Assembly: GCA_947846985.1 (NCBI GenBank)
Contig: CANTUZ010000020.1
Coordinates: 7,165,459-7,229,458 of the forward strand
Direction of reading: 5' to 3'
Source: Fratercula arctica
Taxonomy: Eukaryota > Chordata > Aves > Charadriiformes > Alcidae
DNA length: 64,000 nt
Positions 60,401-64,000 of this stretch are shown here, piece after piece. The notes beneath the pieces are model-generated. The model searched no databases. It was not told the origin of the DNA and saw nothing but the letters and a program-made list of their open reading frames with translations. A program made the position numbers and the translations under genes. Within the stretch, counting starts at the first letter, position 1. The number at the start of each line of letters is the position of its first letter.

Positions 60401-62833
60401 ATTTGAATTTATTCATATGTCAAGGTGGCAAATAGCTCTTGGATTTTCAGTATTGCTTTAGGAATGAACACTCTGAAGTGTGTGGTACATGTGCTATTTT
60501 AAGAGGCTTGCTGATAATATTGGCGTACAGAATCTTATAGCTGTTTCAGCTATACAACTTGAAGGATGGGATGTTTTGATAATCGTATTTGTTGCTGGTA
60601 TTTTTCAGGGTACACAATACCATTCCAGAAATAAATGCTGAGCAACTCCAAGTTTACCTTTCATTGGAAAATCTAGATCTTAGTTCTAATCTTATATCAG
60701 AAATTAAAGCTTCTTCTTTTCCACGGATGCAACTGAAGTATCTGTAAGTATGAGTGATCTGTTCTGTTGGGGGTTCCTGGCTCTACTGCAATAATGTTGA
60801 AGATCTACTCTAAGTTACTGTCTTAAAGTAGGCAGCCCTGCATGCCTTTGAACCGGTAGCAGGGCTCAACGTAGCTACAAAAGTGCTTGAAATAAAATGT
60901 TTTTCATACCAGTCTGTATTGCGTTTCCTCAAATAGTATGGAAAACAATAACCGCTGTTGTCAATGCGCAGGTACTTCAGCCAGCAGGGATGTGGGATGA
61001 TTTCTGCCCATTTTGAGTAAATCACTGTTGACGTTGTCTTCACAGTGTTTAACCGAAGCATGGGCAAGCAGTAAAAATCAGCTCCTAGCACTGATTCCTT
61101 TGGGAAAATTGTTTAGTTTGGAATACCAGAATGCAGATTTTTTTATATGATTTCACAAGGAACTTGAGTTCTAGTAATAAATGGTCGCTCTGAAGTGCTT
61201 GTGCAGTTTTGTTTGTAAAATTCGCTGTGTTCTGAAAGGCCTCTCTTCCTTTCCTAGGAATCTGAGTAACAACAGAATAACTACTCTAGAAGCAGGCTGT
61301 CTTGATAACTTGTCTAGCTCACTAGTGGTGGTAAAGCTGAACAGAAATAGGATTAGTGTGATTCCACCAAAGATCTTCAAATTGCCTCACGTGCAGTTTC
61401 TGTAAGTAGCAGTCTTGAAAGCTTAAAAACATAGCGTTTACAGCTGTGTTGTTTATCTCAGTGTGTGTTCTTGACTTTCACAAAGTGGTGCTTATCGAAA
61501 GATGTCTTAATATTTGAATGTCATCTTTACAAAAGGGAACTGAAAAGGAACCGGATTAAAATAGTGGAGAGCCTTACATTCCAAGGACTGGAATCCTTAA
61601 AATCCTTAAAAATGCAGCGCAATGGGATTAGCAGACTAATGGATGGAGCATTCTTTGGCCTGGGTAATATAGAAGAATTGTGAGTATGCCCAGTTGTTTA
61701 ATTTCTTTTGGAGACTCTATGTGTGGAGGGTTGTGTCCTGTATGGCTTCCTGTACATCAAGGCTGTGCTGAGACACTGATGAGCATCACAGGAAATGAGT
61801 TTATGGATCTGTATTTTACCCGTTATTTTGATATCGTGTTTGGTTACTTTAGAGGGAGAAAGATGTTGGCTCTCACCCCAACTCCTTCCCACTTAGTGAT
61901 CAAGAATGCTTTGACGCTGTAGGCTGCTTTTTGCTGGTTTTCATTTGCATTCCCCATAACATGGGATGGTTCTTTGTTGTGTGACTGACTGACAGAGATA
62001 GCGCAGGGGAATGCCATGCAGGGGTAGCAAAAGATTTTTAAAAAAGAATTAGTCTTTGAGAACAGAGATTACAGTTTCCTTCTGCCACACACTGCAGCTG
62101 TTGTTGAGTTACTCAGTTCTTATACTTCAGTTCGCTCTTCTGGTTTCAATGGGATCAATATAATCATGCATTTCAGGTTGCGTAAGGTTTAATGTTAGTA
62201 AATCATTTTGAGATACACAAGGTGAAATTTTGTAAATATGTGTTTCATTGATTATCTATTTGGCAAATGTTTTTCCTTCTAATTCCTTAGAGAACTGGAA
62301 CATAATAACTTAACAGAAGTAAACAAGGGCTGGCTGTATGGTCTGCGGACATTGCAACAACTCTATGTTAGCCAGAATGCCATTAACAGGATCAGTCCAG
62401 ATGCCTGGGAGTTCTGCCAAAGGCTTTCTGAGCTGTAAGTCCTGGGCTGCTTTTCACTGGGGATTTTGTAATGTTGCAATAACAGATTGGCTAGCACGTA
62501 TGCAGCAAGACTGAATTACCAAAGGAAGTACTCAATTTCCTTGTTAGGCCCATGGTAATGCTGTGTATTTTACTTATTTTTATAAGTGTTCCGTTAGAGA
62601 AATTAAAACACAATAGTTAATCACGTTTGATAGTATCTTCATAATTAACCCCCCCGCTTGCCTTTAAAGTGTATGTTCAATGTTTCTAGAGACTTGTCAT
62701 ACAACCAGCTAACTCGCCTCAAGGAGTCTGCCTTCGTGGGACTTGGTTTATTGGAGAAACTAAACCTGGGTGACAATCGCATTAGTCATATCGCTGATGG
62801 TGTGTTTAAAGGTCTGACAAATCTTCAAACCTT
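53818..62833 (+). CDS. LRIG2: LRIG2, exons 1-8, 3' part beyond window
   Basis: Leucine-rich repeats and immunoglobulin-like domains protein 2, a single-pass membrane glycoprotein that modulates receptor tyrosine kinase signalling. Exons 53818-54053, 59459-59530, 60034-60108, 60609-60743, 61258-61401, 61536-61679, 62291-62434 and 62690-62833 sum to 1094 nt (about 364 residues of roughly 1,060). All introns are phase 2 with GT/AG ends. Residues 1 to about 38 form an alanine/leucine-rich signal peptide; Cys42, Cys46, Cys48 and Cys55 form the LRRNT cap (C-x3-C-x-C-x6-C). Repeats with the LxxLxLxxNxI pattern follow (LNLSNNRI, LELKRNRIKIVE, LDLSYNQL, LNLGDNRI). Remaining LRRs, LRRCT, three Ig domains, TM and cytosolic tail must lie beyond 64000. 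Family assignment to LRIG2 over LRIG1/3 rests on close match of repeats 2-12 and on synteny. Confidence 0.95.
54054..59458 (+). other. LRIG2: LRIG2 intron 1 (5.4 kb)
   Basis: CpG-rich to about 54460, then AT-rich. A CR1-like fragment lies at 56965-57115, annotated separately. No other exon, RNA gene or transposon is recognised. Confidence 0.7.
56965..57115 (+). mobile_element. Old CR1-like fragment in LRIG2 intron 1
   Basis: The 3' signature GTTGGACTAGATGATCGTTG followed by AGGTCCCTTCCAACTGAAAT and a degenerate ATACTCTATTGTAT tail is typical of older CR1 subfamilies. It is more diverged than the other two CR1 copies. The 5' boundary is approximate. Confidence 0.75.
59459..59530 (+). CDS. LRIG2: LRIG2 exon 2 (72 bp, one LRR)
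   Basis: The acceptor TTCTCTAG precedes GGATTTAAGTC; the donor is GTAAGTT. It encodes residues 79-102, starting LDLSHNHL: exactly one 24-residue repeat. Confidence 0.93.
60034..60108 (+). CDS. LRIG2: LRIG2 exon 3 (75 bp, one LRR)
   Basis: The acceptor follows a T-rich tract ending TTTAAG; the donor is GTAAGTAA. It encodes KMNYNELSEIPYFGEM and onward (residues 103-127), nearly identical to the human counterpart. Confidence 0.95.
60609..60743 (+). CDS. LRIG2: LRIG2 exon 4 (135 bp, two LRRs)
   Basis: The acceptor TTTTTCAG precedes GGTACACAAT; the donor is GTAAGTA. It encodes residues 128-172, including VHNTIPEINAEQL and LDLSSNLISEIKASSFPRM. Confidence 0.95.
61258..61401 (+). CDS. LRIG2: LRIG2 exon 5 (144 bp, two LRRs)
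   Basis: The acceptor TTTCCTAG; donor GTAAGTAG. It encodes residues 173-220: NLSNNRITTLEAGCLDNLSS, then VVKLNRNRISVIPPKIFKL. Confidence 0.96.
61536..61679 (+). CDS. LRIG2: LRIG2 exon 6 (144 bp, two LRRs)
   Basis: It follows an unusually short intron (134 bp) whose acceptor, CTTTACAAAAG, has a weak pyrimidine tract. The donor is GTGAGTA. It encodes residues 221-268: ELKRNRIKIVESLTFQGLES and LKMQRNGISRLMDGAFFGL. The reading frame and family match support the weak acceptor. Confidence 0.94.
62291..62434 (+). CDS. LRIG2: LRIG2 exon 7 (144 bp, two LRRs)
   Basis: Acceptor ATTCCTTAG; donor GTAAGTCC. It encodes residues 269-316: LEHNNLTEVNKGWLYGLRT and LYVSQNAINRISPDAWEFC. Confidence 0.96.
62690..62833 (+). 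CDS. LRIG2: LRIG2 exon 8 (144 bp, two LRRs)
   Basis: Acceptor TGTTTCTAG; donor GTAAGTAC. It encodes residues 317-364: LSYNQLTRLKESAFVGLGL and LNLGDNRISHIADGVFKGL. The next exon is not found before 64000. Confidence 0.96.
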
Positions 62834-64000
62834 GTAAGTACAGACAACTTTTAGTTCGAATCTCAGTTTAATGCAGTGAAGCTTTTGCAAATAAAGACAA
62901 GGAATATTGTGCTGTGCAAGCCTGAGATCAGTGATTTGACAGTGTTGTGTGCTGTCCTATCTGCAGGTGTGGCGGGGCTGATAATCTTTTGGTGTGCTGA
63001 GATAAGAGAATTCTGGCCCAGCTAAAACAAACCAACCACTTAATTTTAGTGATGATAAGAAAAGTTGAGTGCCCAGTTACATGTCATACGGGTTCTGCGA
63101 AGTTGCGGATAGTCAGCTTGCACAAATGCCAGTTGTGGAGCAAATGGTCAGACTGGACCTCTCGTTATTCCAGAGGGTTTTGTGAAGGCTGGAACCTCAG
63201 CAACCAAGCGGTCAACCCGTTTGTTGCCGACAGTGCGGTTCAGCCGGCCCTGCTGGAGCCGTGGGCGCAGCGTACGGGAGAGCTGCAGGATTAGTTCCTG
63301 CTGTCGGAGGCACAGCTCTGCATTTGCCAGGACCTTCCCTCACAGCTGCAGCTGTTTGATATTTCTGACAAAAAAAGATTCCATCCTGGCTCTTAATAAA
63401 AAAACAAGTGTCCCAAGTAGATCTGAATGGTTGTAATCATCCTAAACAATGGTAGTTGAGAAAGGAGTGAAAGCTTATAACCCCTCTGTCAGTTCATTAA
63501 ATAAATGCTTAAATAAGCAAACTCACCAGAGAGATTTATGTAAGCAGTCATATTCTGTTAACCTTAATGCAACCTTTTAATGAAATAATTAAAACTAATT
63601 TCTTAGATTTAGAGTAGCATGAAAAAAGAACAAGAGCAGATTAATTAGTAGGTTTTCCTGGGCTCCTCAGGGGCGTCAACAGCTGAGAGGCTGGGCGTTC
63701 GCTTCAGGCTTGGAATGTGCAGGACAGAGCGGTGGTGATTAACGGGGCTCCAAGCATTCGTGCCCAGCCGAGCGTGAGGAGCCAACTCCTCAGCTCACAC
63801 AATGAGGGGCTTTTCTTTTGGGCTGCTCACTCATTTTGCTTAGTGGTCTGAGTAGTGGAGTGTAAAAATACTTCAAACAACGGGAGATACCATGTTGCTG
63901 TCGGATTAGTTCCATTGTTGCTTGTCTACTGGCTGTTTCAGCGCTAAGGTTGATGTAAATATTTCTGGGTATGTTCAGCTCCTGCCGCTATTCTGCTATG
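62834..64000 (+). other. LRIG2: LRIG2 intron 8, running off the window
   Basis: At least 1.17 kb without a match to the next expected LRIG2 repeat (DLRNNEIS-type). Two short open frames at 63049-63436 show no family features. Confidence 0.7.

Noticed and set aside
1..64000. CRISPR arrays, operons, bacterial promoters, tRNA or rRNA genes
   Set aside because: The sequence is vertebrate nuclear DNA; no spaced direct-repeat arrays or tRNA A/B-box pairs were seen. A tRNAscan or Infernal run would settle RNA genes.

Overview
The window looks like avian nuclear DNA, probably from a gene-dense, GC-rich microchromosome. It contains two recognisable vertebrate genes in divergent orientation, SLC16A1 (monocarboxylate transporter MCT1, minus strand) and LRIG2 (plus strand). 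It also has copies of the CR1 LINE typical of birds and other reptiles, short introns and several CpG islands. The same two genes are neighbours on human chromosome 1p13. Nothing prokaryotic or plasmid-like is present.

Layout. 1-17.2 kb: no recognisable gene. GC-rich filler alternates with AT-rich blocks dense in TAAT motifs. The stretch also holds a 33-bp minisatellite (1.59-2.20 kb), an 18-bp array (7.37 kb), three 10-bp arrays (8.25, 12.51 and 12.83 kb), two GC-rich islands (9.9 and 12.5 kb) and a CR1 copy (13.8-14.1 kb). 17.26-33.9 kb: SLC16A1 on the minus strand. It has a 3' UTR of about 2.1 kb, four coding exons that join in frame to exactly 500 residues, a first intron of about 9 kb, and a probable non-coding first exon in a CpG island at about 32.5-34.3 kb. 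34.3-53.0 kb: intergenic space between the two divergent genes, without a supported coding exon. It holds several AT-rich blocks, an orphan CpG island (50.9-51.3 kb) and an element with two octamer motifs framed by an inverted repeat (51.8-52.0 kb). 53.0-53.5 kb: a second CR1 copy directly upstream of the LRIG2 CpG island. 53.6-64.0 kb: LRIG2 promoter and exons 1-8 (residues 1 to about 364 of a protein of roughly 1,060 residues). The gene runs off the right edge.

The two genes share no pathway. MCT1 is a plasma-membrane proton-coupled lactate/pyruvate carrier; LRIG2 is a single-pass membrane protein with leucine-rich repeats and Ig domains that modulates growth-factor signalling. Their arrangement is conserved synteny. 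I found no undescribed coding system. The most distinctive content is non-coding: the phase-preserving minisatellite, the cluster of decameric arrays, the AT-rich candidate conserved elements, the orphan CpG islands, and the CR1 copy abutting the LRIG2 promoter. Splice sites were placed by eye from GT/AG signals, reading frame and family knowledge.
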